Positions 1 to 11,524 of a DNA stretch of 64,000 bases are shown in pieces. The notes under the pieces were generated by a model that searched no databases, had not been told where the DNA came from, and saw only the letters and a list, made by a program, of their open reading frames with translations. How positions within the stretch are numbered: the first letter of the stretch is position 1; every line of letters begins with the position of its first letter. A program made the position numbers and the translations under genes. Source of the stretch: Sphaerulina vaccinii (lineage: Eukaryota > Ascomycota > Dothideomycetes > Mycosphaerellales > Mycosphaerellaceae); assembly GCA_022570795.1 (NCBI GenBank), contig JAKUDP010000006.1, positions 2,108,001 through 2,172,000 of the forward strand. Reading direction: 5' to 3'.

Positions 1-1447
1 ATAAGTATACTAATTACTCTAAAGATATAGTATAAAGCAATCTAGTAGATATCCTTATATATAGAAGAGGATAATAAAAAGCTAAAGAAGAGATATATAA
101 ATAACTAAGTAATAGAAAGGAAACTTATAAAGTAGTACTTTAGTTTCTAGAAAATAGAGGAAATAAGTATCGATACTATATAGATATACTTTTAGGTACT
201 TAGAAAGAGAATTAAAGCTACCTAACCTAAAATAGCTAGAATATTTACTTAGAAAATAAGGATATAAGTACTCTTATTAGGGCTTTTAGACTAGTAGTTA
301 ACTATTAGAGATACTATTAATAGATAGCTATTACTATTATCTAAAAGTATTTTTTTAATTCTTTAGGAAAAAGAAGTAAATATACTAGTAAGTAGTATAC
401 CTATTACTTTTATAGCCTAAGTAGTATTATTAAAAGGATTATTATTTTAGAAGGGAAGAAGAGGAGATAGTAGAGCTTCGGAAAGAGAAATAAGATATAA
501 GCTATATAAGTAGAATAGTTACTATATAATATACTACCTATTTCTAGATATAGCTTATAGAATTATTAAGTTAGTATCTAAAAGCAAGCTTATAGATACT
601 AAGGCCCTAGCTTTAGTTATATATAATTAGAATAATAACTAGGAAGAAGAAGTAGATTAGATAGACCTAACTTGCTATTAAAGAAAGTATTAGAATATAA
701 TACTAAATTAGATCTATCTAAGCTAGCTAACTAAGTAAAGGGTATCTTAGTAACTTTCTTATATACTATTCGATAGTATAGATAGCTTTTAGTACCTTTC
801 TCCGACCTTGCTAACTAGGAGGGAGGTCCCTTAGCGCCTCTAATAACTAGCTATAAATAACAATTTAGAAAATTAGCTTAAATAGCTTTTTAGAATCTAT
901 ATAATATATATTAGAGTAGATATATAGGTAGAAAGTAAAGATTCTAGCTTACTATATATTTTAATATAGATATTATAGTCTATTACTTTTTTAAACCTCG
1001 AGAATAATTTTATTATCTAATATATTAATTTTATTTATATACTTTAGATACCTCGTCTAATATTTAAGAAAATAGATATTATTTACTTACTTAGTATCCT
1101 TCGATTTTAGATATACTAAGCTTATACTATACCGAAGCTTATAGCTCTATTAGTTTATTATTCGAATTATATACTTTACTAAAAATACTAGAAAGCCTAG
1201 TTAATAAATCTCTAGTATATAGGTATAGATTTTTAAGTAATTTTAGCTTTCTTCTTAGTATTCTAGCTTTATCTATTTCGAGAGAGTTGAAATAGGTCGG
1301 CTATATAGCGCCTGCTAGCGTCTCTATAATAATAGGAAATATAGAGACTATTATTCTTATTATAGCTCTTCTTTTAATAGAGATTATCTTCTAAAAATAC
1401 TCGACTTAGTATAGTTCTAAAATAAGGCTCGAGAGATTAGTAGTATT
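1..1447. repeat. AT-rich, RIP-like degraded repeat block (left)
   Basis: The sequence is almost wholly A+T with overwhelming TA, CTA and TAG and almost no CAG, CAT, CAC or their complements. Composition returns to normal abruptly at about 1447. This is the signature of repeat-induced point mutation of a transposon. The original element cannot be named because stops fill every frame. A less mutated patch at 795-840 and short GC-containing stretches near 1290-1320 survive. The left end lies outside the window, so no terminus can be tested. Confidence 0.85.
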
Positions 1448-2214
1448 ATGCCCCTCGCTTTGCCGTTCCGGAACTGCTTATTATTAACGGCTACCACGGT
1501 ACGTATTAGATAAGCGGCGCAAAGTATGCCGAATGGGCTCGTTGTAGCACTGTCTGTGAAATATTCGGGCATAGAGGCAGGCCATGGCGATATCGAGAGA
1601 ACCCGATCTAATAATGTTGCAAAGCCTAATTGAATGATTATCCCAATGCCTTCGATCTGTACCTACCAACGTGCACTTCGTTCAATGTGGTAGCAACGAA
1701 GCTGAAGAATTCGCCAAATGTCTTGCCGGGATCCTCAATCTCACTCAGCCTTAGAGAGCAAGGCTGTCCGAGATCTGAGTACTCCATTTCACACTTTTAG
1801 CTCTACAGCCTCTGCGCGATCTCAGACCCTCTGGTCCAGGACACTTTGCAATTTCTCTGCGCCAAACCCGAAGCATATGTCTCGAGCATCTTTTGGATTA
1901 CTACAAGTTGCACTTTTAGCGGCGTGTATACTGAATACAGTGAGCCACATGACGATTTGCATTCTTCGGTACGATTTGCAGTTATTATCCAGCTTTATTA
2001 TTACACACGTATAATGGAGTAGAAGCACTCACCAATGGTATCCTCTTCGTTTGGTTTGGGGCGTGGTGGCAATCTCACGATTTATTGGACTTCATCCACT
2101 CCCGTGAGGCTGTTTGTGGACTCTGCTTCATTTCCAGTCTTCGCGTTTGCCACAGCGTAGAACAGCTGACCGGACTTTGGGTAGTAGAAACTTATACCAA
2201 ATGACTAATTATTA

Positions 2215-2627
2215 CACTCGCATATCTTCACAACTCTCACACTGGCAGGTGCAGTGGAGGTACTGTTTTATGAGCTCCCGTCTCTGTTCAATTGTTGGCC
2301 GCTCCAGTAAATCGATATAAGCAATGCAGCAGTCTTCAGAAGGCTCGATATCTCGAATGGCATGCAGAACCATGCGGCCGTTCCTATCAGGACGATGCAT
2401 GACCTACGCGAGTACACAGAGTTAGTTTGAGATCGAGTATCCAGGTAGTGATGGAGGCTCACATTTGGTAGGCAGGAATGATTCGCCAATGTGGCTCGTA
2501 CATACAAGGCCATCGCGTACGGAGAGCCTTGGGGGTAGTGTTCCACTGACCGCGAGATACCGGGGGAGAGCAGGTACACATGTGTGTCTGCAATGCAGAT
2601 CAAATCCAGAAGTCTGGAAGTCGACAT
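2215..2627 (-). pseudogene. SET-domain protein remnant (C-terminal half of SET)
   Basis: Two minus-strand segments join across a 59-nt GTGAGC..TAG intron at 2404-2462. The upstream segment ends in the SET hallmark NHSCLPN, and the downstream one continues with the stretch leading to YIDLLERPTIEQRR and a C-x-C-x2-C cluster (CTCQCESC), as in SET/MYND-type lysine methyltransferases. The N-terminal SET half and any post-SET TPR region are not recognisable, so I call it a remnant rather than a working enzyme. It sits in a 1.7 kb normal-composition island between two RIP-degraded blocks. Seen: motifs and intron. Inferred: loss of the rest of the gene. An intact gene with further undetected exons upstream of 2627 is possible. 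Confidence 0.6.
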
Positions 2628-2735
2628 CGCAGCAGCAAGGGATATATGCTCTTTGATGTGATCCCACGCGTCGAGGGGCTTGCCACATCTTCAAACATCA
2701 TCATTAGTACACAGAAACACATTCTAGCTACAGCC

Positions 2736-3122
2736 ATGTCAGATCGTGAGGCCGTCGAGTATCTTCGGACACTCTCCGTGGCCGAGATCCGTGCTATGGT
2801 CCGCCTCACTGACGCACAATGCGGCATGAGCGCGGAGGCATCTGCCTTTCAGACAGACGAGGACATGCAAGAGTATCGTGCGGACATGATTCGGGCCTTG
2901 GAGGACGGCCCATTGCGAGGAGGAGAAGCTGGAACACTCATGTCGTACCCAAGAAACAGACTGCAGGACTGGATTCGAAGGAATAATGCTTCAAGTCGTG
3001 CTCAGGCTCCTGGCAGAATCAGTCGGCCAGCCAATGCCAGTTCACTGGGTCATAGCAGATTTGAGTCCATCGACACTGATGATAGTGATGAGTCCAACGC
3101 CGAGGATGGCTCTGATTTGTAA
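2736..3122 (+). CDS. small acidic hypothetical protein
   Basis: Single exon, 128 residues from the ATG at 2736. The frame is open upstream, but that part reads antisense to the SET remnant. The N-terminal half is predicted helical (REAVEYLRTLSVAEIRAMV), followed by a basic middle and a Ser/Asp-rich acidic tail (DTDDSDESNAEDGSDL). There is no signal peptide or membrane segment. I do not recognise the family. The gene ends only 66 bp before the terminal inverted repeat of the degraded element, yet shows no RIP-like stop codons. Its composition matches the normal genes of the window. It could be a real small gene or a fragment of a larger one. Confidence 0.45.
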   Translation: MSDREAVEYLRTLSVAEIRAMVRLTDAQCGMSAEASAFQTDEDMQEYRADMIRALEDGPLRGGEAGTLMSYPRNRLQDWIRRNNASSRAQAPGRISRPANASSLGHSRFESIDTDDSDESNAEDGSDL

Positions 3123-3188
3123 TCCATACTTGCGTCCTAGTCTCAGTCATCAGATCACGTGCTTAGGGCAAGCCATTCCGCGCGTGGT

Positions 3189-3230
3189 CTAAGGGCCCAA
3201 CTAGCTTTTTTAGTAATATTAATTAGCTTC
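3189..3230 (+). repeat. left terminal inverted repeat
   Basis: Begins CTAAGGGCCCAACTAGC and ends in TTAATTAGCTTC. It pairs with 11407-11449 with mismatches mostly of transition type, as expected after RIP-like mutation. A second copy of the inner motif (TATACTAATTAGCTTG) lies at 3249-3264. Confidence 0.75.
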
Positions 3231-5657
3231 TATATACTAATTTCGCGTATATACTAATTAGCTTGTTTAAATAGATTTATATAGCAACAACAATAGTAGA
3301 TATTAAATTAGAGAAACTAAAAAGTGCAAAGTATAGTATAAGGTATAGAGAACAAGTATATAATATCTAAAATTCCTATTCCAAACAATATATATACAAA
3401 AACGCATATTAGGTAGTTTTTATATATTATATAGGCCGATACTACTACTTTCTAGATACTACTTCTCCTACTATAGACGAGCTCTACTAACTAGACAAAG
3501 TATATATAGTACCTAAAATATATAGAAATCTAGTAATAAAGAGTTTTTGCGCAATACTTTGTATTAAAAACTAGAAATATAGTTAGTCTACAAAAGTTAC
3601 TAAGTAGCCTTAGGTAATATTATTCTTCGAATCTAAGTCTACTAAGTTCGAGAATTAATTAAAATATAGAGTAGGAGGTAGGCTATTAACTAGGAGTATA
3701 TATAGAAGTGCTAGGGATATAGATATTAGCAAATTATTTAATATAAGCTTTTCTAGTCTAGGTAGAAAAGATAGTAATAGCGACCTATCTAATATAGAAT
3801 CTTATATAAGCAATCTTATTCTAAATAAAGTTAATATTTTAGAAGGCCTAGAAAGCAATATATAATAGCTAAGAGTCTATAATTAAGTATAGGAAGTATT
3901 TAGAGGCCTACTAGATAGACCTAATTACTATACTACTCTAAAGCGCAAAGCTATATAGTAGATATTTATTAGGAAAGTAATAGAGTTCCTAGTCGACAAG
4001 TCTAAAGCTTAGTTAAAGGCAAAAGTATATATTATACTCTAAGAGGTATAGGTAGAAAACTAGTTAAGCTAGGTTATATTCTATAAGAATTAGTAGACTT
4101 TATAGCTAAAGCCTAGAGCCGGTATAGATAGTAGGTAGTATACTATACTTACTATTCTAACTATAGCGCGCAGGTCGTATAGTATAAGACTTAGTAAAGT
4201 ATAGGCCTAGGCGCTTTATCCTACTATATAAGAAGTTTGCTAATCTCGAGTATATAGTCTTGCCTACCTAGTCTATAGAGCCTACGCGCCTTATAGAGAT
4301 CCTAGTAGATAAGCCTATTAGTTAGCCTATACCTCTAGATATAAAGGCAAAGAAGAGAAAGTTAGATTAGGACAAGTGCGATAAGCTTAAGTTCTTTGTC
4401 TACTATTAGATTAATTAGACTATAGGCAATCTATCTATAATCTAGCCTAGGTATCGAAGGAAGGTCTAGCTATATATATTTATAGAGGCTATACCCGAGT
4501 AGATAGATATAGACTACTATAACTATTACTAGCCTATATAGAAGCTCTCCGAGTTAGAAATATAGTAGGCTATAGTAATAGAGTCCTAGGTATTAGTTAG
4601 AGTTTCAAAGTATATACTCTTTATATAGGCTTGTCTATGCAAGTAGGATATCCTTTAGGCAAAGCGTCTATATACTAATATAATCTTCTAGCTAGTACCT
4701 AGATCTATACTACTCTAGAGGATTTAAAAGTATATTGCCTACTACTAGGGCAAGGCTCCTAGTTACTACCTAGTCCTCGACCGAACTAGATTAAAAGCCT
4801 ATCTAGAGTAGGTAAAGTTTATATTACTAACCTAACTACTATCTATACTAGAGACTTAGCTACGTGCGTTTATATAGTAGGCAGATAGCAACCTTGCGAG
4901 TAGCTAGGCCAATATAGAGAGGTAGAGTAGATAGCTTATAGATAAAGGCTAGGCGAGCTACAAGTAGTATTACCTAGGGCAATATATAAGTATTAAGAAT
5001 AGGCAAGTCGATTATAATATTAGTAAGACTATTATAGATATATTAGATACGTCTATATATAGAATTTGTATATTTAGTATTTAGACTCTACTTCTATATA
5101 TATTAATACCCGAGCTATAGATAATATCTAAAGTAGTTACAAGTAGTAGGTCTCTAGATTCTAAACAAGCTACGTAGGATAGCGCGCCTAATATACTAAA
5201 TAAGGATATAGTAGCGCCTATAAAAGGAAAGAGAAGAGCAAAGCCTAGAGTATCTACTTCTAAATATAAGTAGACATATTCCTAGACTCTATCGCTATAG
5301 GTATTACTATAGATAAAGCAAACTCTTAATTTCTATAAGGTTCTAGCTAAGAAGTCTAGTAATATTTAGTCTGCGAGCAATATCTAGCTATCTAAGTAGA
5401 GCTATATAGAATTGCCTCCTAAGCTATTAATAGGTAGAATATCTAGAGTTTCTAGTTATATAACTAGAGGCTATATACCTCCGAAGTATTATCGATAGAA
5501 TTATAAATAGTATACTAGCTACTTCTAGGCTCGCTACCTATCTATATTATATAATTAATTATATATAAAGCTAGTATCCTAATATATAGAGAAAATTCTA
5601 TACTTGTATTCTATACTCTTATACCTCTAGTTTCCCTATTTGTTCTATACTCGCTTC

Positions 5658-5771
5658 TATAGTCCTCTAGCTAGATCCTTAGTATATTATATAGTTCTCT
5701 ATTACTCTCTAGCTTAATCTAAGTATACTCTATAGTCCTCTAGCTAGATTCTTAGTATATTATATAGTTCT
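5658..5771 (+). repeat. two 41-bp direct repeats inside the element
   Basis: TATAGTCCTCTAGCTAGAT followed by (C/T)CTTAGTATATTATATAGTTCT occurs at 5658-5698 and again at 5731-5771 with one difference. A further pair beginning TTCTAGATTTAGGC is at about 5768 and 5818. This may be an untranslated or subterminal region of the element or a nested boundary. Confidence 0.6.
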
Positions 5772-8700
5772 AGATTTAGGCTAGCCTTCTACTTCTACTT
5801 AGATAGTATCTACTTAAGTTCTAGATTTAGGCTTGCCTTCTATATAGATACTTGTTTCTACTATAAATAAATAGAATAGAATAGAGAAGTAGTTAGAAAA
5901 AATATATATTATAGTATTAATTATTAACTAATAATATAATTAAGGTAGTACTTCTATCTCTTCGAGTCTGCAATTATACTATGCGCGACACTACCTACTA
6001 CTTTGTCGCTATCTATAATAGCTCTATACGTATCTAAATCCCTAAGTATAAAGAAGACTATAGCCGACTATAGACAAATACCTACAAACCTAAGCTATAA
6101 ACATATAGTAATACCGAGTATATCTTAGATAAGTAGCTTCTAAAGTGCAATATTCCTTAAGTCCGATAAACTAGCTCCGACAATCCTAGGAAGAGTATAG
6201 GCGCGTCCTAATTAGTATAAGAGTAGTCGGATAGTTTAGGAAAAAGTAGATAATATCTTTTAGTATATATACTTAAGTAATATAAGTATTAAAAGCTTCC
6301 TAAACTCCTACTATAGTATAGAGAAGAATCTAGGTATAAGCGCATAGGTAGAGACTATAGGTAGGTATATAAAGAGGATAGAGAGTATTATATCTAAAGA
6401 GTCTTTCTTATAAAAAGTATATCTATATATAAATAAAAGTAAGTTTGCGAGCTTTGTTCTAGGCCTTATTAAACTAGATATCTAGTCTTTAGCTTAGATC
6501 GAAGTAGGCGGAGTCTAGTAGTATATAAGATCTATACTAACTATACTTAGGTATTTAGCAAATTCGATTTAGAGTAGCAAGTAAGTAAGGTCCTCCTTTT
6601 AGATATATTTAGAAAGATAGCTTAGGTAGCTTCTATACTTACTAATATTATAAGCGCGCTTATTACTAGACTAGTATAGATAACTATAGATATAAAAGAA
6701 ACTCTATAATAGGTCTATAGGAAGGTTATATAGGTAGCTTTAATAATTAGATAGGTATAGTATCTAAAGGCTAGAAGTAGACTATCTTACTAGCTTAGAA
6801 TCTACTTATAGAGTTAGGAAACTAAGTATAGAGTAATATCTACGCTCGCTAGTATAGGCGTCTATATATATTCTCGGAGTATCTATTAGGCAAATAAGAG
6901 CCTACTTAGAATAGCTATAGAGAGTATATACGTATATAGTCGGGACCTAGCTATAAATATTATCTTCGACAACTAGGACTATATACTCTAGACTAGATAG
7001 TCTAGGTTTCTCAAATAGGACTAGCTCCTATATTATACTACTATAAAAGTCTTTAAAAGTATATAGATCCTATATAGTAGCTTAGATATATCCTTACTAT
7101 ATAAAGAGAATCCTCTATAGCTTTATAATATTATAGGTATAGAAGGGCTAAAGTATAGCGAATAAGAGTAGGTATATATACTATATAAGATAGCTAAGTG
7201 CATTTGCAGAGTATACCTAGTCAAAGTCGTAGAAGTATATAATATAAAACTAGACTCGGACTAGTAGGCTATATTATAGTACCTCTATATATATATTATA
7301 TATTGCCTTGCGACTTAGAAGTCTATATACTCTATAATAAAGCTTATATTCGAAGATAAAGGCACTATAGATAGTATATATAGAGTAATTAAAAACATTA
7401 TAGATAAGTAGCTTAACTTTTAGGAAATATATAATAGTATCTAATACGACAATATAGATTCTATAGACAACCCTATACTATTTGTAGGCGCTGCTACTAA
7501 GTCTTAATTATACTAGGACAAGATTCTCTATTTGCAGATAGAGCAAGATAAGGACTAGGTCAGATAGACTAGCTACAACTCTAGCTAGAAGATTAAGCTA
7601 GTTTATAGCAATTAGAAATTGGTCTCTAATATCTATACTATATATAAAGAGTGTATTAAGAATAAAGACCTATATAATAGGATCTAGTAGGTGCTACTAG
7701 TACCTAGGCTCTTCTACCTAAAGATATACCTAATATAGGCAATTAATAGAAACTTTAGTAGGCCTAAGAGCTACAACTTAAAAATATATCTAAAAGTCTA
7801 CTAGGCGCTAATAAATCGCAAGATCTGCCTATTATTCTAGGTACTATATAGTTATATAGAGCGTCTAGTAGTCGATAGCTATTATACCTATATTCTAGTA
7901 TTTATATATAAAATAGCTAGAATTTAAAACCTAGGTAATAGATCGAATATAGCTAGATATATTTAAAAGCTTTTAGTTAAAAGATTCCTAGATCTATTAT
8001 AGAAAGTCTATAAAGTATACTTCTCCTAGTAGGTATATATACTATACCTAGATCTATAGTCTAATTAGATAAAAGCTAGATATTATATAGGCAAGACTAT
8101 TCTAATAGTAAAGAAAAAGAAGAAGTTAGCTCCCTATATAGTAAATATAGTCGCAATCGATAGTAGCGAGAATAGAACTATATATATCTACTTTATCTAG
8201 ATAGTATAGACCTACTAACTCCTCTACTATATAATTAAGTATATAGATATCGGCCTCCTATACTATATAGTTAATTAGTATATCTTAATCTTCTATACAA
8301 AGTCTTATAAGAACTATATATTTATTATACTCTAGCTAAAGTAGATTGTAGACTTGCCTATATCTAATAAGTAGCTCTAAAATATAATTCTAGTAAATAG
8401 TCTAGTAAACTATATAGGTAGAGTAGATAGTTAGTTTAAAATCAACTATATAAATAAGTTCCTAAATAGCTATCTAAAAGTACTACTACAAAATCGGAGG
8501 AATAGTATATTTAGTATAGAGAATTAGCTCGCTAACTACACTCTACTTGCAACCTATATAGGTTAGCTCTATAATAGAATAGAGGTAGTGTTTAGCGAAT
8601 ATATAGATATAGTATATATAAGAGCAAGCGCTATATACAAGATCTACTAAGTTGTATTAATCTACCTAGAGGAGTTACTTAATTATATATAGACAAAGGA

Positions 8701-11406
8701 TACTCTATTCTATATAGTAGATCTCTTTGCTATAGGCCTAAACAACCTTGTATCTAATATAGGTATAGATAACAAGCCTTGTCTATCTATACTTAAAAGA
8801 TTCAATTAGAATATAGTATATATACTAGACTTAGGTAGTTCTATACCTAATATCGAGTATCTAGACATTCCTAGCTAAATAGACAATCTAATTAAATAAG
8901 ACAACTTTTAGACTATAGCTACTATAGATAATATACCTAGGTTCCTTACTAATAACGAGTCTAAGTTCGTAGATAATATAGAGTAATACTCGGATATACT
9001 TAGGTAAACTAGGCTTATATATATAACTTCTCTACAAGCCTATAACGACTATACTAATTAGATAGCTTAGACTATATAAAACCGACCTGCCGATAATAGA
9101 GATATATATATAAGCTAGGCTTACCTACGTAGTATCTCTATATTTCTAGAACAACTATAGTAATTAAGTAGGTTATAGGTAATCGAAATTCGAGCTCTTA
9201 TATATAGAGATACCTATAAATATTAGATACTTATTAGGCTTCTCTATATAAAAGTAGCTATTTATAAGTATAATTCTCGCTATATCTATACTATTATATA
9301 TACTATAGACTACTATACTTACTTTACTTTATAGTAAAATAGTAAAAAGATAGTTGCAAACTCTTTACTTATACTCTATTATATATAATATATATAGCCT
9401 AGGTAGAGCTTCCTATTAGCCTAACAATTATAGATAATACTAGTTAGTTACTTTATTAAGGTAGGTAACCCTATATATATATTGTTGCTATTTACTAGTA
9501 TAGGTTCTTAAGTAGCTATAGAAGACTATAAAGAAACTTATCTTTTTCCTTAGATACTTCTTCTTCTATTATATATAATATCTACTACTTTGCCTTCTAT
9601 AGTTGCTTATAGTCTATAATACTTATATACCCGACTCTCTACTTTATTAAGAATATATATATATTATATAGGTAGTCTATATAATACTTAGGCGAGCTTA
9701 GGACTACCTCCTTACCTATATCTAGGCAAAGCTAAGCTTTTGTATATAAACTCTTATATACTATATATCTCTCTATTCTATCTCCGAAGGAAATTAGTAT
9801 CTAGCTACCTATCTAGTAGCTTAGAGTCTCTATTTTCTTTAGAGATACTTATATATATACAACCTACTATATAGTAGCTTAGTTACTCTATTTTTTTTAG
9901 AGATACTAACTTTAATACTTTGCAGACTCTACTTCTTACTCGAATTTAGTTACTATATCTAGTACCTCTATCTACTACTCGATAGCTACTATAGCTTCTA
10001 CTCCTACCTGCCGCCTATAAGGCCTAGGCTATAATCTACTAACCTACCTATCCTTATAGCTAGAAGTACCTATAGGTATAGACAAAGACGACTAGGAGGA
10101 GGTATATAGTTAGCTATAGAATATCTTCTATATACCTAGCAAAGCCTATAAGATAACTTTGCTCTAGGTATATAATACTATAGTTAAGCTTTATAGCTAT
10201 ATTATACTTTATAATACTCTGTCTTAGTTTTTTAGCTACTTTAACAAAATAATTAGTAGCTTAGATAGGAGAGTTAGCTAAATTGCTTAGTATATAGCTC
10301 TAATTGCAGACAAGTCCAAGTATTACTTGCCTAGACTATTTAATAAAGGATAGGAGAAGTACTAAGAGGTATACGACTTTAGATAGGAGCCTATAGAGAT
10401 TAACTTATAGAGTACTAGAATAAGATTAGTTGCACTATATAGCTATTACCTAAGTTTGCGCAATAAGCGCAACTCTAAGCTAATTAGGTCTATAGCTATA
10501 CTTAATAAGACGAAGTATAATAAAACTAACTACTACTACTTCTAGTATAGCCTAACTAATAGGATAAAGAGCCTATTCAAGGCGTATATATAAGTAGCGC
10601 TTATAGAGGATTCTAATTATAACAATCTAGAAGACTTCTTATATAGAGGTACCTATACTAGCTATATCTAGTAGTCCAAGTATAACAAGTATATAATCGG
10701 TCTATACTAGAAGGGCCTAGGTTATAAGGCTACTATACGAAAGAAGTATAAGTAGCTATTAATAGTAGCTTAGAGGGCTATCTTCTCTATACCTAATAAC
10801 AACTTCTATAATCTACCTAATATAACTAGCTTCGATAAGAATCTTACTCTAGCTTTATACCTTATATATACTTTAAGGACTAATAGCCTTATATAAGGCT
10901 TAGGAATACTAATTGCGCCTAAGAATTGCTACTAGGCGTTCGTACATCTCGGCTTTACTTAGAATATAGCTAATAGTAACTATAATAACTTCCTATACTA
11001 TATAAAAAACTTAGCTAAAGCTCTACTTATAGCTATTTATATAGAGATTACTAAGGATACTACTATTAACTTAGACCTTAAAGGCAACTTATTATCTAAG
11101 GAGGAGTATAATTCTAAGAATAATAGGCTTCTTAGTAATATAGGTACTAATATAGATATATTTTAAAAATAAGTCTAAAAATAGTTAAGTATAGATAAAA
11201 TTAACTAAGATTAACTAATACTCTAAGGAAGTATATAAGGAGTGCTCTCTACTACTACTACTACAGCCGGGCTGCTAGCTACCGATAGCGAGGTATTATA
11301 AGTAGTATAGTAGGCTTTCGGATTTTCTAAATAAAGTTTTATAATCTCTATAACTATCTAAAGCCCCTCCAAGTATCTGCATATTTATTTGCCTATATTT
11401 CAAAAT

Positions 11407-11449
11407 CGAGCTAATTAGTATATGCCAAAAGTGCTAGTTAGGCCCTTAG
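11407..11449 (-). repeat. right terminal inverted repeat
   Basis: Read on the minus strand it begins CTAAGGGCCTAACTAGC and continues to CATATACTAATTAGCTCG. Composition returns to normal immediately beyond 11450, so this is the physical edge of the degraded element. Confidence 0.75.
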
Positions 11450-11524
11450 ACTGCCTGCGGCAAGATTCCGAATGAGGACTAGTTTGCCAAGGCAGTATGA
11501 TGACTGAGACTACTTGCGTCAGCC

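Larger units (their letters stand above)
3189..11449. mobile_element. 8.26 kb RIP-degraded element bounded by inverted repeats
   Basis: An AT-rich block whose two ends are inverted copies: 3189-3230 matches the reverse complement of 11407-11449 (CTAAGGGCC[C/T]AACTAGC, then TTAATTAGCT/CTAATTAGCT). Both ends carry TA next to AGGGCC, compatible with a TA target duplication, as in Tc1/mariner-like insertion, though 8.2 kb is long for that group, so nested insertion or another TIR superfamily is possible. The interior is saturated with TAG/CTA, has almost no ATG on either strand, and has no long frame. Remnant peptide-like stretches near 7700-7850 and 10300-11150 could not be assigned to any transposase, RT or recombinase. 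Surviving CpA are mostly CAA or GCA. Confidence 0.75.

Noticed and set aside
3189..11449. Starship-type giant element or intact retrotransposon
   Set aside because: No tyrosine-recombinase captain, RT or integrase motif can be read, and the ends are short inverted repeats rather than LTRs.
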